This document shows, one piece after another, positions 1 through 7,879 of a stretch of 64,000 nt of DNA (the first letter of the stretch is position 1; each line of letters begins with the position of its first letter). The translations under genes and the position numbers were made by a program. This DNA comes from Edaphobacter modestus (lineage in GTDB: Bacteria; Acidobacteriota; Terriglobia; Terriglobales; Acidobacteriaceae). The DNA lies in contig NZ_SHKW01000001.1 in NCBI RefSeq assembly GCF_004217555.1, positions 4,340,001-4,404,000 of the forward strand, given 5' to 3'. The notes beneath the pieces were generated by a model, which saw nothing but the letters and a program-made list of their open reading frames with translations, ran no database searches and was not told where the DNA came from.

Positions 1-443
1 ATAGCTCGCGGAACCGCGGCAACCAGCTCGGCAACATTATCGGTCGCAAGCATTTCACGGCTTAAGGAGAAAAGGGTTTCCAACTCACGTTGGCGGGAGC
101 GGGCCTCCTCGGCCTCATCGCGTGCGCGCTGGGAAAGCCTGCTCCCAATGACCGCTGTGGAGAGAAATGTAAGAAGTGCAAGCCAGTTTTGTGGGTCAGA
201 GACAGTGAGCGTTCCTACAGGCGGAAGGAAATAATAGTTGTAGCAGAACGTGGCCAACAGAGATGTGACCACTGCATAGCGGAGGCTCCATTGCGCTGCG
301 AGGATCAATATGAACAGTAATAGGGTTAGGGCGACAGTGGTTGGGTTGACATGTAGAAACCGACGATATATGAGTACAATTCCGGCCAGTGCGAGAATGG
401 AAGCTGTCCAACGAATAAGCGTCAGGAGGCGTCGAGAGTTCAT
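1..443 (-). CDS. kdpD: KdpD C-terminal half: DUF4118 membrane domain plus start of GAF/sensor kinase (partial)
   Basis: The frame is open from an ATG at 443 to the window edge, so the 3' end is missing. Its translation (about 147 residues visible) has several hydrophobic segments, then YYFLPPVGTLTVSDPQNW, the hallmark of the DUF4118 membrane domain of KdpD. A coiled linker and the start of a GAF-like domain (ETLFSLSRELLATDNVAELV) follow. In full-length KdpD this follows the USP domain and precedes the histidine kinase core; here it starts as its own gene, divergent from the ATP-binding half. An in-frame ATG at 452 is an alternative start; neither has a clear Shine-Dalgarno. The kinase domain is inferred to lie beyond the edge. 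Likely role: membrane sensor for potassium limitation. Confidence 0.85.
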   Translation of the reverse strand, partial: MNSRRLLTLIRWTASILALAGIVLIYRRFLHVNPTTVALTLLLFILILAAQWSLRYAVVTSLLATFCYNYYFLPPVGTLTVSDPQNWLALLTFLSTAVIGSRLSQRARDEAEEARSRQRELETLFSLSREMLATDNVAELVAAVPRA

Positions 444-460
444 GAGGAGCATTCTAAGCC

Positions 461-1591
461 GTGAGTGACAATAAAAAATCTCCAGAGGATTGGCTTAATT
501 CGAGCGAAGCTGAAAAGACTCGAGGGCGCTTTAAGATATTCCTCGGCTATGCACCGGGGGTCGGAAAGACATACAGCATGCTTAGCGAGGGCATTCGCCG
601 CCGCAGCCGAGGCGAAGATGTCGTCATTGGAATCGTCGAAACACATGGTCGCGCCAGTACGGCTGAACTGGCCGCAAAGCTCGAACAGGTTCCACGTCGC
701 GAGGTGGAGTACCGAGGGACCTTGTTTACCGAGATGGATGTTGACGCGATTCTGGCGCGTATGCCTCAAGTCGTCCTTATCGACGAACTGGCACACACTA
801 ATATCGAGGGTAGCCGCGCCAAGAAGCGATATGAAGATGTACTACTCTTGCTCGAGAGCAATATTGATGTCCTGAGCACAATCAATATTCAGCATGTCGA
901 AAGTCTGACCGTTCGGGTACAGGCCTTGACCGGCATTAAGGTGCAGGAGCAAGTCCCGGATTGGGTGTTGGATGAAGCCGATGAAATTGTGATCAGCGAT
1001 CTAACGCCAGAGGCGCTCTCGACACGTATGCGACGGGGCGATATCTATCCGGCGGAAAGGGTGGAGCGGGCCCTTTCAAATTTTTTTCGCCGCGGGAACC
1101 TTATAGCTCTAAGGGAAATGGCCCTTCAACGAGTCACTCGCGCGGTTGATAAAACGCTAGACGATTATGTGCGACGTAAGCGGCTGGGAGCGCACTGGTC
1201 GGTGGCCGAGAAGGTCGCCGTTTGCATCAGCTCAAACCCTGAAGCTCGTGACCTGATTGCTCGCGGTGCGCGCTTTGCAGAAGCGCTCGACGGTGAGCTT
1301 TATATTCTTCATGTGACAAATGATCGTGACGAGGACCCAACTCGGAAGAAGACCCTTGAGTCCCATATTCAATTCGCCAACAACCTGGGCGCGAGTGTCG
1401 TTCACTTGACAGGTGGCAATGTAGCGTCCGTTACAGCAGCGTTTGTGACGGAGCACAGGATCACGCAGGCGATCTTCGGGCGATCTGCTTTGCACGGGCT
1501 TAAGAAATATCTCTACTTTTTGGCCATACAGAAGTTCATGTCAGAGGCGCCGCACGTGGATTTGCATATCATTACACAGGAGACACGATGA
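461..1591 (+). CDS. kdpD: KdpD N-terminal half: KdpD domain plus universal stress domain, without kinase core
   Basis: This is a 376-residue soluble protein, against about 900 residues for full KdpD. Residues 20-230 form the KdpD nucleotide-binding domain, with Walker A GYAPGVGKT and Walker B VLIDELAHTN. Residues 245-376 form a USP domain (VAVCISSNPEARDLIARG...FGRSALHG). No membrane segments or histidine kinase boxes follow. The start is GTG at 461, preceded by GAGGAG at 444-449. Its stop overlaps the kdpE start in ATGA. The USP/KdpD domains tune KdpD kinase activity in response to ATP and, in some bacteria, c-di-AMP. Stand-alone versions are known in a few phyla. Here it probably acts with the divergent DUF4118/kinase half. 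Confidence 0.93.
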   Translation: MSDNKKSPEDWLNSSEAEKTRGRFKIFLGYAPGVGKTYSMLSEGIRRRSRGEDVVIGIVETHGRASTAELAAKLEQVPRREVEYRGTLFTEMDVDAILARMPQVVLIDELAHTNIEGSRAKKRYEDVLLLLESNIDVLSTINIQHVESLTVRVQALTGIKVQEQVPDWVLDEADEIVISDLTPEALSTRMRRGDIYPAERVERALSNFFRRGNLIALREMALQRVTRAVDKTLDDYVRRKRLGAHWSVAEKVAVCISSNPEARDLIARGARFAEALDGELYILHVTNDRDEDPTRKKTLESHIQFANNLGASVVHLTGGNVASVTAAFVTEHRITQAIFGRSALHGLKKYLYFLAIQKFMSEAPHVDLHIITQETR

Positions 1592-2301
1592 GTAGCACAA
1601 TCCTAGTTGTCGATGACGATCCGCAGATCACTCGGATGCTCAGAACGTCACTTCAGGCGAGCGGATATCGAGTCCGGACTTCCCATGACGGGGTCGCGGC
1701 GCTCGAACAGATTCAGGCCGAGATGCCAGACCTCGTCATTACCGACATTTCAATGCCCCGAATGAACGGCATCGAATTGACCAAGGAAGTGCGACGAACC
1801 TCTCTTGTTCCGATCATCGTGCTGAGCGTAAGAGATACGGATGACTCCAAGGTGAGCGCCCTGGATGAAGGTGCGGACGACTACATAACTAAGCCATTTC
1901 GAACGCCAGAGCTTCTTGCTCGCGTGCGTGCGCATCTTCGACGAAAGAGTGCTGTCGCATCACAAGACACGCCACCCCGCATTGTTCAAGTCGGTGATTT
2001 TGAGATCGATTCAGACTCTCGGCTGGTGAAAGTAAAAGGAGAGAGTATTCACCTCTCGCCTAAGGAGTTTGAACTTCTTCTGTTGTTCGCCAATAACCCG
2101 TTACGTGTGCTTACGCATAAGACGCTGCTCAAATCTATTTGGGGATCTGTCGGTGCCTCCCAACCGGAGTATCTACGTGTGCTGATCGCCCAACTGAGAA
2201 AGAAGATCGAGCCAATCTCGAATGCACCCTACGTACAGAGCGAGCCTTGGGTGGGCTACCGCTTTCATCCAACCGGCAACGACGAACTTACAACTTTTTA
2301 A
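1588..2301 (+). CDS. kdpE: OmpR-family response regulator KdpE
   Basis: This 237-residue protein has a receiver domain (residues 1-120) and a winged-helix DNA-binding domain (about 135-230). The acidic pocket is LVVDDD near the N terminus, the phospho-acceptor Asp is in DLVITDISMPRMNG, and the conserved Lys is in DDYITKPF. The C-terminal half has the OmpR/PhoB motifs LSPKEFELLLLFANNP and VGYRF. It overlaps the kdpD N-terminal half by 4 bp, so translation is coupled. It is inferred to activate the kdpFABC genes that begin about 0.4 kb downstream. Its phosphodonor would be the kinase half of KdpD encoded on the other strand. Confidence 0.93.
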   Translation: MSSTILVVDDDPQITRMLRTSLQASGYRVRTSHDGVAALEQIQAEMPDLVITDISMPRMNGIELTKEVRRTSLVPIIVLSVRDTDDSKVSALDEGADDYITKPFRTPELLARVRAHLRRKSAVASQDTPPRIVQVGDFEIDSDSRLVKVKGESIHLSPKEFELLLLFANNPLRVLTHKTLLKSIWGSVGASQPEYLRVLIAQLRKKIEPISNAPYVQSEPWVGYRFHPTGNDELTTF

Positions 2302-2712
2302 CTTTTATTCTACTGAATTCATACGGACTCGGAGAGTTAAATACTTTCTGGGCTCATATGAAACTACTCGGGTTCACGACGGAAGTGCTCGGCGGCAGTC
2401 TGGAACTGCAAAATGCGTGGACTGCAGAAACCCGTCAGGACTGGAGCCTCGGAGCCGGCTCCGAATACCCCGATGGTCCCCATGCCCTTTTTAGTGAAGC
2501 TTTCCAAGCTCTCAACAAACTGACATTGGTTGCGGATCATCAGTTCAGGTCAAGTTTCCTCGCGCGGCGGAATATCGCCGTGGGTTTTCCTCTCGTCCAA
2601 TTTTTCTCACCGATATCTCAGGAGTTCCCAGCCGTTGGCAATACCGAAAACACTGGGCCTGATCTGTGGGGTTCCCAAACAGGGAAGCTGCTAGCAGCGC
2701 CCGGAGGTTTCC
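2302..2712. other. 411-bp kdp leader/promoter region, no convincing gene
   Basis: This is the stretch between kdpE and the small gene before kdpF. A reading frame from ATG 2358 to 2786 is open, but it matches nothing I recognise and overlaps the 32-residue peptide gene in another frame. Two inverted repeats are visible: GCAGTC (2395-2400) with GACTGC (2420-2425), and GGAGCC (2443-2448) with GGCTCC (2457-2462). The AT-rich block around 2290-2312 could be a KdpE site, since E. coli KdpE binds a T-rich sequence. I could not match the region to the ydaO (c-di-AMP) riboswitch consensus. It is probably a promoter plus long 5' leader. Confidence 0.4.
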
Positions 2713-2811
2713 ATGCTCGACGTAGTTGCACTCATCCTATTCGTCATCTTGTTTCCGCTCAGCTTGCTTTATGTCCACGGCTGTGAGCGCCTGAAAGGAA
2801 AGCGCAAATGA
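2713..2811 (+). CDS. 32-residue single-pass membrane peptide preceding kdpF
   Basis: This small ORF starts at ATG 2713, behind a strong GGAGG at 2702-2706. It encodes one hydrophobic helix (VVALILFVILFPLSLLYVHG) and a basic tail CERLKGKRK. Its stop overlaps the kdpF start in ATGA, so the two are translationally coupled. Small membrane peptides ending in a CERL-like motif occur just before kdpF in other bacteria, so I regard it as a real member of the operon. Its function is unknown; stabilisation of the KdpFABC complex is a guess. Confidence 0.75.
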   Translation: MLDVVALILFVILFPLSLLYVHGCERLKGKRK

Positions 2812-2894
2812 TTCTTAATATCATCCTGCTCGCCATCTCCGCTCTGTTGATGGTTTATCTCGTTTACGCACTGTTACGTCCGGAGAAGTTCTAA
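2808..2894 (+). CDS. kdpF: KdpF, small membrane subunit of the K+-transporting ATPase
   Basis: KdpF is a 28-residue peptide with one transmembrane helix and the typical ending VYLVYALLRPEKF. KdpF stabilises the KdpABC complex in the inner membrane. The start overlaps the preceding small ORF by 4 bp, and its TAA (2892-2894) abuts the kdpA start codon at 2895. Length and position match known KdpF. It is too short for ordinary gene finding but clear from sequence and context. Confidence 0.92.
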   Translation: MILNIILLAISALLMVYLVYALLRPEKF

Positions 2895-4658
2895 ATGTCA
2901 CTCAACGGTTGGCTTCAAATAGCGATTTTTCTCGCCACAGTTCTTCTCCTTGCCAAGCCGATGGGAAGCTACATGACGAGTGTGTTCGAACGTCGGAAGA
3001 CATTTCTCGATGTGATCCTCGTTCCCTGCGAGCGCTTGCTTTATCGCCTTACCGGTGTGAAAGCTGATGAAGAGATGACCTGGGGAGAGTACGCAATCTC
3101 GATGCTTGTCTTCAGTGCGGCAACCCTCGTGCTCACATACGTCGTGCAACGCCTGCAGCATCTTCTTCCATTGAATCCGCAACATCTTGGAGCAGTAGCA
3201 CCAGATCTCGCGCTGAACACAGCCATCTCTTTCACCACCAACACCAATTGGCAGTCGTATGTTCCCGAGTCGACGATGAGCTATCTAACCCAGATGCTTG
3301 GACTCGCAACGCACAATTTCTGGTCTGCTGCTGTCGGCTTGGCGCTTGCGGTAGCCTTCATTCGAGGGATTGCACGACGTGAGATGAAAACCCTCGGCAA
3401 CTTCTGGGTGGACCTGACCCGAGGAACATTTTGGGTCCTACTGCCGATTTCCACGATCCTTGCGGTGGGGCTCGTATCGCAGGGGGTAATTCAGAATTTC
3501 CGCTCCTACGACACCGTAAAGCTGGTAGAAGCACAAAATGTAACAGGTTCCGATGGCAAGACTGCGACCGTAACAACCCAAACGATCGCCCAAGGCCCTG
3601 TTGCTTCGCAGGAAGCGATCAAGATGTTGGGAACGAATGGGGGCGGCTTCTTCAACGCCAACAGCGCCCATCCCTTTGAAAATCCCACGCCGTTTTCTAA
3701 CTTCCTCCAGATGCTTGCCATCTTTCTCATTCCGGCAGGACTCACCGTCACACTCGGCCAGATGGTTGGCTCACCTCGACATGGATGGGCGGTTCTTGCG
3801 GCAATGGCAATCTTGTGGTTTGCAGGGACGTTTACCTGTTATTGGGCGGAGGCTCACGGCAACCCGTTGCTTCATGGAACTGATCAACATGTATCGGATC
3901 TCCAATCTGGCGGCAACATGGAAGGCAAAGAGGTGCGGTTCGGAATTGCAAGTTCCGCGCTCTTTGCTACGGTTACAACCGACGCAAGCTGCGGTGCGGT
4001 CAATGGTATGCACGATAGCTTCACTCCTCTTGGCGGCATGGTGCCAATGATCAACATCCTTCTGGGTGAAGTTGTTTTTGGCGGAGTTGGCGCGGGGCTC
4101 TACGGCATGCTGATCTTCGTCGTCATGGCTGTCTTTATTGCCGGTCTGATGGTCGGGAGAACACCGGAATACCTTGGAAAGAAGATCGAAGCATACGACG
4201 TGCAGCTTGCCATGCTGTACCTCCTCATCTTTCCCTTGATCATCTTGGGTTTCTCGGCCGTTTCTGTGTTGATGCCGAACATCGGACTGAGCAGTCTCAC
4301 CAATCACGGCCCGCATGGCTTGTCTGAAATTTTGTACGCATACACCTCCGCAACAGGTAACAATGGCTCGGCTTTTGCCGGGCTCAACGCCAACACACAC
4401 TGGTACAACTACACCCTTGGCCTTGCGATGTTCTTCGGTCGCTTCATGATGATCATTCCTATGCTGGCAATCGCAGGCAACCTGGCGGGCAAAAAGATCG
4501 TGCCAGCGTCATCGGGAACATTTCCTGTTACTACACCGTTGTTCACGTTTCTGCTCACTGGCGTCATCCTCATCGTCGGAGCGCTTACGTTCTTCCCAGT
4601 CCTCTCCCTCGGTCCGATCCTCGAACACCTGCTCCTGCAAGCGGGCCAGACCTTCTAA
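2895..4658 (+). CDS. kdpA: KdpA, potassium-binding/translocating subunit
   Basis: KdpA (587 residues) is the channel-like subunit of the high-affinity K+ ATPase and belongs to the SKT superfamily. The four selectivity-filter repeats are visible: TNTNWQSY, GTNGGGFFN, DASCGAVN and TGNNGSAFAG. About ten hydrophobic segments span the protein, and the N terminus (GWLQIAIFLATVLLLAKPMG) is typical. Translation starts directly after the kdpF stop. kdpB follows after 18 bp, with its ribosome-binding site overlapping the kdpA stop. Confidence 0.97.
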   Translation: MSLNGWLQIAIFLATVLLLAKPMGSYMTSVFERRKTFLDVILVPCERLLYRLTGVKADEEMTWGEYAISMLVFSAATLVLTYVVQRLQHLLPLNPQHLGAVAPDLALNTAISFTTNTNWQSYVPESTMSYLTQMLGLATHNFWSAAVGLALAVAFIRGIARREMKTLGNFWVDLTRGTFWVLLPISTILAVGLVSQGVIQNFRSYDTVKLVEAQNVTGSDGKTATVTTQTIAQGPVASQEAIKMLGTNGGGFFNANSAHPFENPTPFSNFLQMLAIFLIPAGLTVTLGQMVGSPRHGWAVLAAMAILWFAGTFTCYWAEAHGNPLLHGTDQHVSDLQSGGNMEGKEVRFGIASSALFATVTTDASCGAVNGMHDSFTPLGGMVPMINILLGEVVFGGVGAGLYGMLIFVVMAVFIAGLMVGRTPEYLGKKIEAYDVQLAMLYLLIFPLIILGFSAVSVLMPNIGLSSLTNHGPHGLSEILYAYTSATGNNGSAFAGLNANTHWYNYTLGLAMFFGRFMMIIPMLAIAGNLAGKKIVPASSGTFPVTTPLFTFLLTGVILIVGALTFFPVLSLGPILEHLLLQAGQTF

Positions 4659-4676
4659 AGGAGCTACGAGAAACCA

Positions 4677-6716
4677 ATGGCACATACAGCAAAACGTCGC
4701 TCCATATTCGATCCTCAGATTGTTCGTCGCGCGAGCACAGATGCTCTCGCGAAGCTCAGCCCCAAAGTCATGATGCGGAATCCCGTCATGTTCGTTGTCG
4801 AAATTGGCAGCGTTCTTACAACGGTTCTTCTCATAGTGAATCTCGCAACGCATCGCGGACATTTCCGCTTCGATATCCAGATCACGCTATGGCTTTGGTT
4901 TACCGTTCTCTTCGCCAACTTCGCCGAAGCTATGGCGGAAGGGCGAGGCAAAGCTCAGGCAGATGCACTCCGGCTCGCGAAATCCGAGACGACGGCGTAT
5001 CTTGTCGGTAAGAACGGCGTAGAGGAAATTCCTAGCTCACAACTTCGCGCAGGTGATGTCGTCCGTGTGACCGCAGGACAGATGATTCCGGGCGATGGAG
5101 AGGTGATCGAAGGCGTCGCGTCAGTGGATGAATCCGCTATTACAGGAGAGTCGGCGCCTGTCATTCGCGAGGCTGGCGGCGATCGCTCCGCAGTCACGGG
5201 CGGCACGCGCGTCCTTAGTGACGTGATCACGGTGCGCATTACCTCAAATCCGGGTGAAACCTTCCTTGATCGCATGATCGCTCTGGTGGAAGGAGCGGAA
5301 CGTCAGAAAACACCGAACGAGATCGCGCTCAACATTCTGTTAGCCGGACTTACGATCATCTTCCTCTTAGCGGTCGTAACCCTCCAGCCCTTCGCGTTGT
5401 ACTCCGGCGCACCGCAGACAGTTTTCGTCCTTGTCTCTTTGCTGGTGTGCCTTATTCCAACAACGATTGGCGGCTTGCTATCCGCCATCGGTATCGCTGG
5501 AATGGATCGCCTGGTTCAACACAACGTGCTCGCCACGTCGGGACGCGCCGTTGAAGCTGCGGGAGACGTTAACACCCTGCTTCTCGACAAAACCGGAACG
5601 ATCACCATTGGAAACCGCCAGGCCTCTGAGTTCGTTCCAGCGCCCAATGTGTCGCCAGAAAAACTGGCGGATGCGGCACAACTCTCCTCGCTTCCTGACG
5701 AAACTCCAGAGGGACGATCGATTGTCGTGCTCGCGAAGGAGAAATACGGCTTGCGCGGCCGCGAGCTTGGCCAGATGAACGCTGAGTTCGTACCTTTCTC
5801 AGCAACGACACGCATGAGTGGTATCGAAGTCGATGGCCGAAGCATTCGTAAAGGTGCTGTTGATGCGATTTCCCGCTATCTCCAAGAGCATGGATCACAG
5901 CTACCGGCTGCAGTTCGCTCCGCCGTCGAGGAGATTGCACGAAGCGGCGGAACGCCGCTGGTTGTCGCAGAGAATGACCAGGCGCTTGGCGTGATTCATC
6001 TGAAGGATGTCGTCAAGGGCGGCATGCGCGAACGTTTCGAGCAGCTCCGCGCCATGGGGATCCGCACCATTATGATCACAGGCGATAACCCCTTGACGGC
6101 TGCGGCAATCGCGCGTGAAGCCGGCGTTGACGACTTCTTAGCCGAGGCTAAACCCAAGGACAAAATGGACCTCATCAAGCGCGAGCAGGGGGAGGGCAAG
6201 CTTGTCGCTATGACAGGCGACGGCACAAATGATGCGCCGGCCTTGGCTCAGGCAGACGTAGGAGTTGCAATGAACAGCGGCACCCAGGCGGCAAAGGAAG
6301 CCGGCAATATGGTCGATCTGGACAGCAATCCAACGAAACTCATCGAGATCGTCGCGATTGGCAAGCAACTTCTGATGACTCGCGGGGCGCTGACGACGTT
6401 CTCAATTTCGAACGACGTCGCGAAATACTTTGCTATCATCCCAGCGATGTTTGCAGGTGTCTTTCCCGTCCTCAATGCATTGAACATCATGCATCTGCAT
6501 AATGCTGAGTCGGCAGTGCTATCCGCTGTCATCTTCAACGCACTGATCATTGTTGCACTGATTCCGCTCGCCCTCCGCGGTGTGAAGTACCGTCCGATGT
6601 CCGCAGCCGCTCTTCTACAGAGAAACCTGCTGGTGTATGGTCTTGGCGGCATCATCGTTCCGTTTATCGGAATTAAGCTCATCGACATGATCATTGTCGC
6701 GATCCACTTGGCCTAA
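4677..6716 (+). CDS. kdpB: KdpB, P-type ATPase catalytic subunit
   Basis: KdpB (679 residues) hydrolyses ATP to drive K+ uptake through KdpA. Visible motifs are the actuator loop TGES, the phosphorylation motif DKTGTITIGNRQ, the nucleotide-binding KGAVD region, and the hinge MTGDGTNDAPALAQADVGVA. C-terminal membrane helices follow FSISNDVAKYF. The length is normal and no catalytic residue is missing. The ribosome-binding site AAAGGAG (4657-4663) overlaps the kdpA stop; the gap to kdpC is 9 bp. Confidence 0.97.
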   Translation: MAHTAKRRSIFDPQIVRRASTDALAKLSPKVMMRNPVMFVVEIGSVLTTVLLIVNLATHRGHFRFDIQITLWLWFTVLFANFAEAMAEGRGKAQADALRLAKSETTAYLVGKNGVEEIPSSQLRAGDVVRVTAGQMIPGDGEVIEGVASVDESAITGESAPVIREAGGDRSAVTGGTRVLSDVITVRITSNPGETFLDRMIALVEGAERQKTPNEIALNILLAGLTIIFLLAVVTLQPFALYSGAPQTVFVLVSLLVCLIPTTIGGLLSAIGIAGMDRLVQHNVLATSGRAVEAAGDVNTLLLDKTGTITIGNRQASEFVPAPNVSPEKLADAAQLSSLPDETPEGRSIVVLAKEKYGLRGRELGQMNAEFVPFSATTRMSGIEVDGRSIRKGAVDAISRYLQEHGSQLPAAVRSAVEEIARSGGTPLVVAENDQALGVIHLKDVVKGGMRERFEQLRAMGIRTIMITGDNPLTAAAIAREAGVDDFLAEAKPKDKMDLIKREQGEGKLVAMTGDGTNDAPALAQADVGVAMNSGTQAAKEAGNMVDLDSNPTKLIEIVAIGKQLLMTRGALTTFSISNDVAKYFAIIPAMFAGVFPVLNALNIMHLHNAESAVLSAVIFNALIIVALIPLALRGVKYRPMSAAALLQRNLLVYGLGGIIVPFIGIKLIDMIIVAIHLA

Positions 6717-6725
6717 GGAGACCTT

Positions 6726-7277
6726 ATGAAGAAACATCTCATTACAGCCTGCCTCTATACGCTCGTGACGGCCGTTCTACTGGGAATCATCTATCCTTTA
6801 ATCGTCACAGGCATCTCACAGGGTCTGTTCCACGACAAAGCAAACGGACAGCTCATCGTGAAAGATAATCAGATCATCGGCTCGAAGATCATCGGACAGC
6901 CTTTTACGGGGCCGGGCTATTTCCATAGCCGTCCTTCTGCTGCAGGATCTGGATACGATGCTTCTGCCTCCAGCGGCTCGAATCTTGGCCCCACAAACAA
7001 GATCTTGGAGGACCGTGTCTCCGCGAGCGTAAGGGCCGAGAAAGCACCGAATGTGCCCGTCGATCTCGTAACCGCCTCAGGTTCCGGGCTTGACCCGGAT
7101 ATCTCACCAGCTGCGGCACTCTACCAGGTGCCACGTGTGGCGGCAGAGCGCCACGTCAACGAAGCGCAGGTGCGTAAACTCGTCAACGATCACACAACGC
7201 AGCGACAATTGGGGCTACTGGGCGAGCCGCGCGTCAATGTGCTCGATATCAACCTTGCACTTAGCGAGTTTAAATAG
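6726..7277 (+). CDS. kdpC: KdpC, accessory subunit of the K+-transporting ATPase
   Basis: KdpC (183 residues) has one N-terminal membrane helix (ACLYTLVTAVLLGIIYPLIVTG) and a soluble domain. Family signatures are GSKIIGQPFTGPGYFHSRPS, ASSGSNLGPTN, DPDISPAAALYQVPRVA and the C-terminal region around VNVLDINLAL. KdpC assists KdpB in ATP binding. A GGAG ribosome-binding site lies 5-8 bp before the ATG. It is the last recognisable gene of the kdp operon. Confidence 0.96.
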   Translation: MKKHLITACLYTLVTAVLLGIIYPLIVTGISQGLFHDKANGQLIVKDNQIIGSKIIGQPFTGPGYFHSRPSAAGSGYDASASSGSNLGPTNKILEDRVSASVRAEKAPNVPVDLVTASGSGLDPDISPAAALYQVPRVAAERHVNEAQVRKLVNDHTTQRQLGLLGEPRVNVLDINLALSEFK

Positions 7278-7879
7278 CCGGTGGAAAGGGACTGGGCATC
7301 GTCCGCTTCGTCCCTCCCGCCTTCCTTATGTTGCGGGTGGTCTTCTAAGCCTTAGATACAGACTCCGAGTCATCCCTGCGCTGAGAGTTCATGAACCGCC
7401 TTCTGAAGAGTTACCTCCATCGTCTGCACATGAGGCAATGGCCTTGCTGAATGTGGTCATCTCCGATGCGACAGCCGGACAATACTCCGACATCACCCTG
7501 ATTACGTTGGAGATCGTTGTGGTCGACGAATGATAACCATCAAGGGCCGCTTCGAATTTAATCCCGTGCGATGTAAGCAGTGATAGCTAAATACTTCTTA
7601 CAACCTCGTCTCTCTGTCGCCCCGATCGCCGCTTGGTATTTTCGCGGATTGGGCAGGCAAAACTCTTGAACGCGATACGTCTTGAGCACTCAGAAGCAGG
7701 AAAGCGACCGTTGTCTTCGACTCGCGCAACAGTGAGGGCGCCGGCGCGCCTCTGAGCGGTCGTGCAAGTCACAATGTCGATAGGTCCTAACTGGTTGGGA
7801 GATTCAGCAGCAAAAGGCAGCAACAAAAGCGAGGTACATCATCAATGACGAACCCCTTGGGAGCGCCTGCGGGCGTCAT
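7278..7879. other. 600-bp intergenic stretch, no supportable gene
   Basis: This region lies between kdpC and the 3' end of the large minus-strand kinase gene. Short frames exist: a + strand tail ending at 7533 with TAGQYSDITLITLEIVVVDE, and a 79-codon minus-strand frame at 7587-7826. Neither has a recognisable domain, a good ribosome-binding site or a family match I can name. It may hold a gene remnant. I see no clear terminator hairpin after kdpC. Confidence 0.35.

Noticed and set aside
2139..2786. 215-codon frame over the kdp leader
   Set aside because: Overlaps kdpE and the small membrane peptide in other frames; no recognisable motif in its own part.
7587..7826. 79-codon minus-strand frame after kdpC
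   Set aside because: No ribosome-binding site, domain or neighbour supporting it.
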